The position numbers were made by a program, and so were the translations under genes. Source: Otis tarda (lineage: Eukaryota; Chordata; Aves; Otidiformes; Otididae). Taken from it: a stretch of DNA of 64,000 nucleotides. The stretch is from assembly GCA_026413225.1 (NCBI GenBank), contig CM048591.1, positions 78,346,009-78,410,008 on the forward strand, in the 5' to 3' direction. The notes beneath the pieces were generated by a model. That model was not told the DNA's origin, did not search any database, and saw only the letters and a list, made by a program, of their open reading frames with translations. This document shows, piece by piece, positions 1 through 10,413 of the stretch (position 1 is the stretch's first letter; the number at the start of each line of letters is the position of its first letter).

Positions 1-1460
1 TGTAGTCTTTCCTGGAAGGTGACTAGGTCCATCCTTCTGGGATTCTCATTCATATGGCAAACAGGTTCATACTCAGAGGTAAAAAGTTATGTATACAATG
101 TTACAAAACCTTCTCCATTTCAGAAGAAACAGTGTATTTCAGGTAAGGTTTTAAATTCTTATATAGAAGTATTAGAAGTTATTTTAAAGGGATGACCAGA
201 ATAACAGCATGCACCAATGGCTAATAAATAAATATACACACGTGCCTGTGTATGTACATTCACACACGTGTAGTATATACAGTAGTTTTAAAATTAATTA
301 ATTGGCTCAGATAAATCAGCCTACCACTACCAGTGCCAAAAAAAAAAAAAAATTAGGCTGCATTTTACTCTGGATCTTACTTACAAAATGTCCCTCTGCA
401 GTGAAACTGAGACCCAGCATCTGATGATCCAGCTCTACCTGGTTTACATCTAATGAATGAATTCACTTCAGATTGCTGATATGTAACACTGTAGAAAGGA
501 AGAAAAAGATAAGCATTGAATACTTGAAGAAATAGATGGATAACTACTGAAAACAAAACATGACATGCAGTTTCATGATATTCAGTGTGGCCCTCACTCT
601 GCATTCATAATAGCACTTTGGTTACATAAAAAACTCCATAAGTTTCCAGAGAAATCCTGTCACATACAACATTAAACATTATTTACATTTAATTAGGCAA
701 AATCAAATCCTGCAAGTTAGTTCATTAGATTTCTCCGAGGCCAGTTGTTTATGTAAGCACTGAATCATTAATATGCAGCTACTTCCATAATTATAAGGCT
801 GTCAGATAAGAAACCTGCTGCCTTGGATAGATAAAAAAACTTGGAGATAATCAGAGATATAAACCCTGATTCAGCTGTACTGTGTTTGGAAAAACCTAGC
901 CTGAAAATGCAGAATCACTTTCAGATGCAAACGGCAACACAGAAATTAAACAATGAATCCCACATTATTGAAAGGTAGACAAGAAAGCAGAAAATAAAGT
1001 AATGATGGCAAATTCTTACTGCATTTTTGGAAAGGAGAAAACGTCCAAGAAGCTGAGCTACAGTGTTACATATAATTCTAAATTTATGAAGGTGGTGAAA
1101 CAATATTTTCTTTTTTTTTTGATGGATCTTTATTTAGGGAGCAGCATCTCTGAACGATATGCTGAAATTCAAGGCAGGGTCAGTGTATTCCTACAGAGTA
1201 CAATCCAGGATACTTGGCAAAGTTACTTAGGAGAAAGATAGATATTATGTTTTCACGTGATACTTTTTCTATGTTTCATCACCACTTCCCACAACCACCA
1301 CATATGCGTGATATGGTCTACAGTGGACTCCAAGGAATACTCTACCTTGATAGAAGGTTCTATCCTCAAATGGTACAACTTCATTTCTTTTCGTACTCTA
1401 CCATAGATTTCAGGATAGCAAAACATTATTGAAGACAAAGACAGAGGATAGACTAACCAT
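1..1460. other. AT-rich single-copy flank, no gene recognised
   Basis: This stretch is AT-rich and shows none of the repeat units that fill the rest of the window. Open frames on both strands are short (about 60-110 codons) and resemble no family I recognise. It holds a short CA/TG-alternating patch with CACACGTG motifs near 238-273, an A15 run at 338-352 and a T10 run at 1111-1120. I see no promoter or exon that I can defend. It matters mainly as the unique anchor outside the left edge of the tandem array. Confidence 0.6.
338..352. repeat. A15 homopolymer run
   Basis: Fifteen consecutive A residues. It could be the tail of an old retroposed sequence, but no element is recognisable upstream of it, so it is called only as a simple repeat. 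Confidence 0.8.
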
Positions 1461-1835
1461 CTGGAACGTGTCCAGAGAAGGGCAACAAAGCTGGTGAGGG
1501 GTCTGGAGCACAAGTCTTATGAGGAGCGGCTGAGGGAGCTGCGGTTGTTTAGTCTGGAGAAGAGGAGGCTCAGGGGAGACCTCATTGCACTCTATAGCTT
1601 CCTGAAGGCAGGTTGTGATGAGCAGGGGTTTGGCCTCTTCTCCCAGGCAACAAGCAGGACCCGAGGAAATGGCCACAAGTTGTACCAGAGGAGGTTTAGA
1701 TTGGACGTGAGGAAAAACTTTTTCTCCCAAAGAGTGGTCAGGCACTGGAATGGCCTGCCCAGGGAGGTGGTGGAGTCGCCGTCCCTGGCAGTGTTCAAGA
1801 GGCGGCTTGATGAGGAGCTACAAGATATGGTTTAG
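1461..1835 (+). pseudogene. CR1 ORF2 C-terminal fragment (reverse transcriptase polyprotein end)
   Basis: The last 124 codons of CR1 ORF2 in one unbroken frame ending in a normal stop. The fragment opens with [12 protein letters not shown] and contains [20 protein letters not shown] and the RTRGNGHKL region, all typical of the part of the CR1 polyprotein downstream of the reverse transcriptase catalytic core. The catalytic motif and the endonuclease domain are absent through 5' truncation, and there is no start codon of its own (the frame is already open at the truncation point), so this is a dead fragment. The intact frame suggests a fairly young insertion. There is no sign that it is used as a host gene. 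Confidence 0.85.
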
Positions 1836-1906
1836 TAGCTGTGGCAGCAATGGTAGTGGGAAGATGGTTGGACTAGATGATCTTATAGGTCCCATCCAAC
1901 CATGTG

Positions 1907-1946
1907 ATTCTATGATTCTATGATTCTATGTTTCTATGATTCTATA
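1907..1946 (+). repeat. CR1 octamer tail, (ATTCTATG)n
   Basis: About four to five imperfect copies of ATTCTATG, with one TTTCTATG variant. This is the 3' terminus of the CR1 copy and fixes its orientation. Confidence 0.9.
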
Positions 1947-2162
1947 ATCTCCTACTACAAGTTTCCCAGCTGGAGCTTCTTTTACAGGGTACTTTGTCTT
2001 CAAGGGTACAGAGAACAAAAACATTCATTTATTGAGGGTGAAGCACTGTATTGACACAGGAAAGGGAAATCCTGGCTCATTTGAAAATCCTTCTAGCTAA
2101 GGATAGATGCTGACCTGGCCATTAAAGCACTTCTCTTCTCAGAGGAGGACTGTGCCGTCAAT
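1947..2162. other. Unique spacer between CR1 and the array edge
   Basis: About 215 bp without recognisable gene, repeat unit or CR1 homology. It ends in GTCAATGAGTAACG just before the first G-module sequence. Confidence 0.6.
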
Positions 2163-2597
2163 GAGTAACGCTGTGAGGTGACCGCAGCCCCGGGGCAGGA
2201 GACTGTCCCCGCACAGACAGCAGTGACAGCGGGCTGTCCTTGTCAGCCATGTTCCCCGTGGGCCCGAGTCACGGCCTTGGTCCATGCCCCGTGTTTAACA
2301 AAGCTGAAGAATGACGGCCCTGTTTCTCCAGGCAGACAAGGGCTGGGCCTTCCGTCAGCTGCGGCTCCCCCCAGCGATGTGGTGGCCCTGTTGCTAGGGA
2401 TGGAATGTTGGGGGTGGCCGCGTCACAGGGGTCCCGGCACAGCCGCCCAGCACTGGTGCAGAACGGTCTGCGAGGGGAGACGGCGCAGACGGGAGGGGAG
2501 CAGGCCGGTGAGCGAGGGCTGAGGCACGAGCATGGAGGGCTGCTGGCCGGGGCAAGGAGGCAGAAGAGATGGTGGCTGCTCCTGCTTTGTCTTCCAG
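2163..2597 (+). repeat. G module 1 (array edge, head missing)
   Basis: Enters directly from unique DNA, so the ~100-bp head present in other G modules is absent. It keeps the acceptor-like TTTCTCCAG (ending 2331), the donor-like GCCGGTGAGC (GT at 2508) and the start of the 109-codon frame (ATG at 2405). The last bases, CTTTGTCTTCCAG, lead into the first monomer. Confidence 0.85.
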
Positions 2598-5500
2598 AGC
2601 TGCAGGTGAGACTGGGACAGGAGCAGAGCATGGTGGGCTCCACTCCTCAGCCACAGAGCCAGAGATTGGGTACCTTCTGCAAGGAGACTGACACAAAGTT
2701 AAGGATTCAAGAGTCTGGCAGAGTCATGGCCTGACTATTCCTGTGGTGATCAGGGCTGTCTGCTTGCTTTGTTTATGGTTTTCATGCTGCCTTTTAGAGC
2801 TTCTGGCGCAGGCAGGGAGAGGACCAGACCATGGCGCACTCTTGTCCTCAGCCACAGAGCGAGAGATTCGATACCTTCTCAAGACTCTGACACAAAGATA
2901 AGTAATGAGAAATGAGAGTGGATCTGGCACTAACCCGGATGATGGGCCCTGTCACAGTGGGGAGCAGGCTGGTGCTTTCCCGTGCCACCATGGGATGGGC
3001 GTTTCCTGGCTGCCAGGGAGATGTGGCACTGAGAGCTTTGGCCTGAGGCTGGCAGAGGTCTAGGCAGTGGCTGCCTGTGGCTATTTGGGGTGTAAGCTCC
3101 CTTTGTTTGTTGATATTATCCTGCCCTTTACAGCCTCAGGCCCAGAGAGGGACAATGCCTGATCATGGCCCAGTCGAATTGTCCTCCACAGAGCCAGGGA
3201 TGTTCTCTAGGATGCTGACACAAAGTTAAGGGTTCCAGAGTCTGGTAGAGCCCTGGGCAGGGATTGCCCATGCTTAGAGAGGGTGCCTGCCCCAGTGTTT
3301 GTCATCCTGCTTTTCGCAGCCACTGGCCCAGAGAGTGGTGGGACCAGACCATGGTGCACTTCTGTCCTCAGCCGTGCAGACAGAGATTTGATACCTTCTA
3401 CATGGAGACTTACGCAAAGCTAAGGATTCAAGAGCCTGGCAGAGCTCTGGGCTGGGATTGACTGTGGTGTTTAGTGGCGGCTTCTCTCTTGGTTTGTTGA
3501 TACTATCCTGCCTTTTACAGCTGCCGGCCCAGACAGGGTCAGGACCAGACCGTGGTGCACTTCCGTCCCCAGCCACACCGCCCGAGATGCTCTAATTTCT
3601 ACAAGTTCGGTGATGCAAAGTTAAGGATTGCAGAGTCTGGCAGAGCGTGGGGCAGGGGTTGCCCATTGTGATGGAGAGTGGCTGCCCCATTGGTTGCTGT
3701 CCTGTCTTTTCCTGCTGTAGACTCAGAGAGGGACAGCGCCAGAGCACAGTGCACTCGCATCCTCAGACGCACAGTGAGAGATTTGCTACTGACAAGAATG
3801 AGACTGATACAAAATTAAGGATTCAGGAGTCTGGCAGAGCCCTGGGTAGAAGATTTCCCTGGTCATTCGGGGTGTCAGCTCCCTTTGTTTGTTGATATTA
3901 TCCTGCCCTTTACAACCGCAGGCCCAGAGATGGACAATGCCGGATCATGGCCCAGTCAAATCCTCCTCCACAGAGCCAGGGATGTTCTCAAGGATGCTGA
4001 CACAAAGTTAAGGATTCAGGAGTCTGGCAGAGCTCTGGGCAGTGGTTGCCCATCCTGAGAGAGGGTCCCTGCCCCAGTGTTTGTCATCCTGCTTTTCGCA
4101 GCCACTGGCCCAGAGAGTGGTGGGACCAGACCATGGTGTACTTGTGTCCTCAGCCGTGCAGACAGAGATTCGATACCTTCTACCTGGAGACTTACTCAAA
4201 GCTAAGGATTCAAGAGCCTGGCAGAGCTCTGGGATGGGACTGACTGTAGTCTTCAGTGGTGGCTTCTCTCTTGGTTTGTTGATATTATCCTGCCTTTTAC
4301 AGCTGCAGGTCCGCAGAGGGAGAGGACCTGACCATGGTGCACTCCCGTCCCCAGCCACACAGCCAGAGATTCGGTGCCTTCTTAAGGCTCTGACACAAAG
4401 TTAAGGAATCAGCACCTGGGAGATCCCTGGGTAGGGGTTGTTGTGATCATGGAGAGTAACTGCTCCCTTTGTTTGGTGATATTATTCTACCTTTTACAGG
4501 CACAGGCCCAGAGAGGGACAGGACCAGATCACGGCCCAGTCCCATGCTCATCCACACAGCCAGAGGTGATCTAAATGACACTGACACAAAATTAAGGATT
4601 CCAGAGTTTTTAAGAGCACTGGCAGAGGTTGCCCGTGGCCACTGAGTGTGGCTCTCGCCTCTCCCTTTGTTTCTTGAACCTTTAGCAGCTGCAGGCCCAG
4701 ACGGGCACAGGACCAGACAGGGCACGAGCCTGCCTTCAGCCACACAGCCAGAGATGCTCTAATTTCCACAAGGACGCTGAGACAAAGTTAAGGATTCCGG
4801 AGTGGCAGAGTCCTGGGCAGGGGTTGCCCATCGTGATGGAGAGTGGCTGCCCCATTGGTTGTTACCCTGTCTTTTGCAGCCGTAAAAGAGCACCAGACCA
4901 TGGCGCACTGCTGTCCTGAGCCACAAAGCCAGAGATTTGCTACCTTCTACAAGGAGACTGATTCAAAGAAGTTAAGGATTCAGGAGTCTGGCAGAGCTCT
5001 GGGCTGGGATTGACTGTGGTCTTCAGCGGTGGCGTCTCCCTTTGTTGATATTATTCTGTCTTTTGTAGCCACAGGCCCAGACAAGGAGAGGACCAGACCA
5101 TGGTGCGCTCTTGTTGTCAGCCACAAAGCCAGAGATTCAATGGCTTCTCAAGACGCTGACACAAAGTTAAGTAATGAAAAATGAAACTGGATCTGGCATC
5201 CGTCTCAGTCATGGGGCCCTGTCGCAGTGGGCAGCAGGCTGGTGGTTTCCCGTGCCACCATGGGCTGGGCGTTTTCTGGCTGCAGGGGGAGATGTGGCAC
5301 CGAGAGCTTTGGCCTGAGGCCTGGCAGAGCCCTGGGCAGTGCCTATTTGGGGTGGCAGCTCCCTTTGTTTGCTGATTATATACTGCATTTTACAGGCACA
5401 GGCCCAGAGATGGGACAATGCCAGATCACAGCCCCGTCGAATTGTCCTCCACAGAGCCAGAGATGCTCTAATTTTTAAGGGATGCTGGCGCAAAGTTAAG

Positions 5501-6204
5501 GATTCAGGAGTCTGGCAGAGCCCTGGGTAGAAGATTTCCCTGGCCATTTGGGGTGTCAGCTCTCTTTGTTTGTTGATATTATCCTGCCTTTTACAGCCGC
5601 AAGCCCAGAGAGGGACAATGCCGGATCATGGCCCAGTTGAATCCTCCTCCACACAGCCAGGGATGTTCTCAAGGATGCTGACACAAAGGTAAGGATTCAG
5701 GAGTCTGGCAGAGCACTGGGCAGGGTTTGCCCATCCTGAGAGAGGGTGCCTGCCCCAGTGTTTGTTCTCCCGCTTTTCGCAGCCACTGGCCCAGAGAGTG
5801 GTGGGACCAGACCATGGTGCACTTCTGTCCTCAGCGTGCAGCCATAGATTCGACACCTTGTACACGGAGACTGACACAAAGCTAAGGATTCAAGAGCCTG
5901 GCAGAGCTCTGGGCTGGGATTGACTGTTGTCCACAGTGGTGACTTCTCCCTTGGTTTGTTGATATCATCCTGCCTTTTATAGCCGCAGGCCCAGAGGGCG
6001 ACAGGACCAGACAGGGAGCACTCCCGTCCCCAGCCACACAGCCAGAGATGCTCTAATTTCTACAAGGACACTGACACAAAGTTAAGGATTGCAGAGTTTA
6101 GCAGAGCCCTGGTCAGAGGTTGTCCATCCTGAGAGAGGGTGCCTGCCCCAGTGTTTGTTCTCCTGCTTGTTGCAGCCACTGGCCCAGAGAGTGATGGGAC
6201 CAGA
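2598..6204 (+). repeat. M block 1, ~17 monomers
   Basis: Each monomer shows CCTTTTACAG-like acceptor, CCAGACCATGG, CAGCCACACAGCCAGAG and CAAAGTTAAGG landmarks. Long 328-bp-type units start near 2,891 and 5,166. Six monomers are missing after ~5,483 compared with the matching block in HOR-A copy 2. The last unit is cut by CR1a after GTGATGGGACCAGA. Confidence 0.93.
5681..5696 (+). promoter_or_regulatory. Consensus splice-donor-like site in one monomer
   Basis: Here the unit junction reads ACACAAAGGTAAGG (GT at 5689-5690), a good match to the AAG|GTAAGG donor. Nearly all other monomers read AAAGTTAAGG, AAAGCTAAGG or AAAGATAAGT. Single-base difference; no evidence of use. Confidence 0.35.
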
Positions 6205-6929
6205 AAATCGCATACTCCATCCCAGGAAATTTTTCCCACCTTCCATGTCCTATCTGCCAGTTTCCTGTATATCCATGGCACGTTAGGCTTCAAGACAGTC
6301 AAAGTGGCACCAGGTGGGTACGTTAAAAACCTGCATTGCTCCCCAGTGTTTAGGCACAACGTTTGTATCAGGAACACTGTGGCCAGCAGCACTGGGGAAG
6401 TGATGGTGCCTCTGTACTGGGCACTGGTGGGGCCGCATCTCGAATGCTGCGTGCAGTTCTGGGTCCCTCTTCTGGGTCCCTCAGTACAAGAAGAACGTTG
6501 AGTTGCTGGAGCACATCAAGAGAAGGCCAATGAAGCTGGTGAGGGGTCTGAGCACCAGTCGTATGAGGAGTGCCTAGGGGAACCGGGATTGTTCAGTCTG
6601 GAGAAGAGGAGGCTGAGGGGAGACGTCATCGCTTCTATAAGGTGGATTTCTATAAGACCTCTTTTCCCAAGTAACAAGCGAGAGGACAAGAGGAAATGGC
6701 CTCAGATTGTGCCAGGGGAAGTTTAGTTTGGATAAAAAGAAAAATTTCTTCACAGATAGGATTGTCAAGCATGGGAGCAGGCTGGCCAGGGAGTTGGCTG
6801 AGTCACCATTCCTGGAGGAATTGAAAAGACGTGTAGATGGAGATGGTTTAGTGGTGGGCTTGGCAGTGTTAGGTTTACGGTTGTATCCAGTTATTACAAC
6901 CTAAATGATTGTATGGTTCTGTTCTTCTG
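6205..6929 (+). mobile_element. CR1a fragment 1 (CR1 LINE 3' part)
   Basis: The first ~150 bp are of unclear origin. From about 6,360 the sequence matches CR1 ORF2: the frame reads [20 protein letters not shown], then later [11 protein letters not shown] missing base in GGTCTGAGCACC (CR1 normally has GGTCTGGAGCAC) breaks the frame, so it is dead. It ends in CCTAAATGATTGTATGG, a decayed CR1 3' end. Specific to this copy, the 13-mer TTCTGGGTCCCTC is tandemly duplicated at 6457-6482. Confidence 0.85.
6457..6482 (+). repeat. 13-bp tandem duplication inside CR1a copy 1
   Basis: TTCTGGGTCCCTC occurs twice in direct succession. The other six CR1a copies have a single TTCTGGG-type segment before AGTACAAGAAG. 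Confidence 0.9.
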
Positions 6930-7246
6930 TTTGTCTGCACGGCCACGCTAAGCTCCAGCTTGCTGTGCCCTGGCCCTGACAACAAGGACAAGGCCCGTGG
7001 GAGGAGGTGCGGGACAGGGCGGTGAGTGGCTGTGAGGTGAGCACAGGGATGGCATGTTGGGGGTGGTCGTGTCACAGGGGTCCCGGCACAGCCGCCCAGC
7101 ACTGGTGCAGAACGGTCTGCGAGGGGAGACGGCGCAGACGCGAGGGGAGCAGGCCGGTGAGCGAGGGCTGAGGCGCGAGCATGGAGGGCTGCTGGCCGGG
7201 GCAAGGAGGCAGAAGAGATGGTGGCTGCTCCTGCTTTGTCTTCCAG
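6930..7246 (+). repeat. G module, internally deleted (317 bp)
   Basis: The head TTTGTCTGCACGGCCACG is present, but sequence from GTGAGGTGA to just before GGGATGGCATGTTGGG is missing, about 210 bp relative to full G. The deletion removes the internal TTTCTCCAG acceptor-like site but keeps the ATG (7054) of the 109-codon frame intact. Confidence 0.9.
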
Positions 7247-9174
7247 AGCTGCAGGTGAGACGGGGACAGGAGCAGAGCATGGTGGGCTCCACTCTTCAGC
7301 CACAGAGCCAGAGATTGGGTACCTTCTGCAAGGAGACTGACACAAAGTTAAGGATTCAAGAGTCTGGCAGAGTCATGGCCTGACTATTCCTGTGGTGATC
7401 AAGGCTGTCTGCTTGCTTTGTTTATGGTTTTCATGCTGCCTTTTAGAGCTTCTGGCGCAGGCAGGGAGAGGACCAGACCATGGCGCACTCTTGTCCTCAG
7501 CCACAGAGCGAGAGATTTGATACCTTCTCAAGACTCTGACACAAAGATAAGTAATGAAAAATGAGAGTGGATCTGGCACTAACCCGGATGATGGGCCCTG
7601 TCACAGTGGGGAGCAGGCTGGTGCTTTCCCTTGCCACCATGGGATGGGCGTTTCCTGGCTGCCAGGGAGATGTGGCACTGAGAGCTTTGGCCTGAGGCCT
7701 GGCAGAGGCCTGGGCAGTGGCTGCCTGTGGCTATTTGGGGTGTCAACTCCCTTTGTTTGTTGATATTATCCTGCCTTTTACAGCCTCAGGCCCAGAGATG
7801 GGACAATGCCAGATCATGGCCCAGTCGAATCCTCCTCCACACAGCCAGAGATGCTCTAAATTCTAAGGGATGCTGGCGCAAAGTTAAGGATTCAGGAGTC
7901 TGACAGAGCTCTGGGCAGGGGTTGCCCATCCTGAGAGAGGGTGCCTGCCCCAGTGTTTGTCATCCTGCTTTTCACAGCCACTGGCCCAGAGAGTGGTGGG
8001 ACCAGACCATGGTGCACTTCTGTCCTCAGCCAGAGATTCGATACCTTCTACATGGAGACTGACACAAAGCTAAGGATTCAAGAGCCTGGCAGAGCTCTGG
8101 GCTGGGATTGACTGTGGTGTTTAGTGGTGGCTTCTCTCTTGGTTTGTTGATACTATCCTGCCTTTTACAGCTGCCGGCCCAGACAGGGTCAGGACCTGAC
8201 CATGGTGCACTCCTATCCCCAGCCACACAGCCCGAGATGCTCTAATTTCTACAAGTTCGGTGACGCAAAGTTAAGGATTGCAGAGTCTGGCAGAGCGTGG
8301 GGCAGGGGTTGCCCATTGTGATGGAGAGTGGCTGCCCCCCTGGTTGCTATCTTGTCTTTTCCTGCTGTAGACTCAGAGAGGGACAGCACCAGAGCACGAC
8401 TCACTCGCGTCCTAAGCCGCACTGTGAGAGATTTGCTACTGACAGCAAGGAGACTGACACAAAGTTAAGGATTCAGGAGTCTGGCAGAGCCCTGGGCAGA
8501 AGATTTCCCTGGCCATTTGGGGTGTCAGCTCTCTTTGTTTGTTGATATTATTCTGCCCTTTACAGCCGCAGGCCCAGAGATGGACAATGCCGGATCATGG
8601 CCCAGTCGAATCCTCCTCCACACAGCCAGGGATGTTCTCAAGGATGCTGACACAAAGTTAAGGATTCAGAAGTCTGGCAGAGCACTGGTCAGGGTTTGCC
8701 CATCCTGAGAGAGGGTGCCTGCCCCAGTGTTTGTTCTCCTGCTTTTCGCAGCCACTGGCCCAGAGAGTGGTGGGACCAGACCATGGTGCACTTCTGTCCT
8801 CAGCTGTGCAGCCAGAGATTCGACAGCTTGTACAGGGAGACTGACACAAAGCTAAGGATTCAAGAGCCTGGCAGAGCTCTGGGCTGGGATTGACTGTTGT
8901 CCACAGTGGTGACTTCTCCCTTGGTTTGTTGATATCATCCTGCCTTTTATAGCCGCAGGACCACAGGGCGACAGGACCAGACAGGGAGCACTCCCGTCCC
9001 CAGCCACACAGCCAGAGATGCTCTAATTTCTACAAGGACACTGACACAAAGTTAAGGATTGCAGAGTTTAGCAGAGCCCTAGTCAGATGTTGCCCATCCT
9101 GATGGAGGGTGCCTGCCCCAGTGTTTGTTCTCCTGCTTGTTGCAGCCACTGGCCCAGAGAGTGATGGGACCAGA
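7247..9174 (+). repeat. M block 2, 9 monomers plus a partial one
   Basis: Matches blocks at 19,660 and 32,077 in length (1,926-1,928 bp) and order. One long monomer follows 7,539. The final monomer is interrupted by CR1a at the same base context as in block 1. Confidence 0.93.
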
Positions 9175-9886
9175 AAATCGCATACTCCATCCCAGGAAAT
9201 TTTTCCCTGCTTCCGTGTCCTATCTGCCAGTTTCCTGTATATCCATGGCACATTAGGCTTCAAGACAGTCAAAGTGGCACCAGGTGGGTACGTTAAACAC
9301 CTGCATTGCTCCCCAGTGTTTAGGCACAACGTTTGTATCAGGAACACTGTGGCCAGCAGCACTGGGGAAGTGATGGTGCCTCTGTACCGGGCACTGGTGG
9401 GGCCGCATCTCGAATGCTGCATGCAGTTCTGGGCCCCTCAGTACAAGAAGAACGTTGAGTTGCTGGAGCACATCAAGAGAAGGCCAATGAAGCTGGTGAG
9501 GGGTCTGAGCACCAGTCGTATGAGGAGTGCCTGGGGGAACCGGGATTGTTCAGTCTGGAGAAGAGGAGGCTGAGGGGAGACGTCATCGCTTCTATAAGGT
9601 GGATTTCTATAAGACCTCTTTTCCCAAGTAACAAGCGAGAGGACAAGAGGAAATGGCCTCAGATTGTGCCAGGGGAGGTTTAGTTTGGATAAAAAGAAAA
9701 ATTTCTTCACAGATAGGATTGTCAAGCATGGGAGCAGGCTGGCCAGGGAGTTGGCTGAGTCACCATTCCTGGAGTTATTGAAAAGATGTGTGGATGGAGA
9801 TGGTTTAGTGGTGGGCTTGGCAGTGTTAGGTTTACTGTTGGATCCAGTTGTTCCAACCTAAATGACTGTATGGTTCTGTTCTTCTG
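9175..9886 (+). mobile_element. CR1a fragment 2
   Basis: Same insertion junction (GTGATGGGACCAGA then AAATCGCATAC) and same frame break as fragment 1. It belongs to the second CR1a subtype, recognised by GAGTTATTGAAAAGATGTG and CAGTTGTTCCAACC near its end. Confidence 0.88.
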
Positions 9887-10413
9887 TTTGTCTGCACGGC
9901 CACGCTAAGCTCCAGCTTGCTGTGCCCTGGCCCTGACAACAAGGACAAGGCCTGTGGGAGGTGGTGTGGGACAGGGCGGTGAGTGGCTGTGAGATGACTG
10001 CAGCCCCGGGGCAGGAGACTGTTCCCACACAGACAGCAGTGACAGCGGGCTGTCCTTGTCAGCCATGTTCCCCGTGGGCCCGAGTCACGGCCTTGGTCCA
10101 TGCCCCGTGTTTAACAAAGCTGAAGAGTGACGGCCCTGTTTCTCCAGGCAGCCAAGGGCTGGGCCTTCCGTCAGCTGCGGCTCCCCCCAGCGATGTGGTG
10201 GCCCTGTTGCTAGGGATGGAATGTTGGGGGTGGCCGCGTCACAGGGGTCCCGGCACAGCCGCCCAGCACTGGTGCAGAACGGTCTGCGAGGGCAGACGGC
10301 GCAGACGGGAGGGGAGCAGGCCGGTGAGCGAGGGCTGAGGTGCGAGGAGGGAGGGCTGTTGGTCGGGAAAAGGAAGAACAAGAGATGGTGGCTGCTCCTG
10401 CTTTGTCTTCCAG
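9887..10413 (+). repeat. G module, full length (527 bp)
   Basis: Complete module after CR1a. It carries a subtype-specific stretch GGAAAAGGAAGAACAAGAG where most other copies have GGGGCAAGGAGGCAGAAGAG. The frame from the ATG at 10221 stays open through this change. Confidence 0.92.

Larger units (their letters stand above)
1461..1946 (+). mobile_element. CR1 LINE, 5'-truncated, intact 3' end
   Basis: A non-LTR retrotransposon copy of the CR1 family of birds and reptiles. Recognised from the ORF2 C-terminal coding sequence, then the short 3' UTR ending GATGATCTTATAGGTCCC, then the octamer tail based on ATTCTATG that is diagnostic of CR1. Only about the last 485 bp are present, which is usual because CR1 reverse transcription stops early. 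It lies in the unique flank about 215 bp outside the tandem array. It is much better preserved than the CR1 pieces inside the array and is clearly not a copy of them. Confidence 0.93.

Noticed and set aside
921-1241. Short open frames in the left flank
   Set aside because: AT-rich, 60-110 codons, overlapping on both strands, no recognisable motif, no splice context that I can defend.
5800-5900. Monomers as tandem coding exons of a repeat protein (frame MVHSCPQPHSQRF)
   Set aside because: Monomer variants differ by 1-bp (CTCAGCGTGCAG versus CTCAGCCGTGCAG) and 8-bp indels inside the exon-like part, which would shift the frame, and changes between copies show no preference for silent sites. A non-coding repeat fits better.
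6205-6360. First ~150 bp of CR1a as an LTR or endogenous retrovirus piece
   Set aside because: No TG...CA ends, primer-binding site, polyadenylation signal or viral coding similarity could be seen. It may be unrecognised upstream CR1 or captured DNA and is left unassigned.
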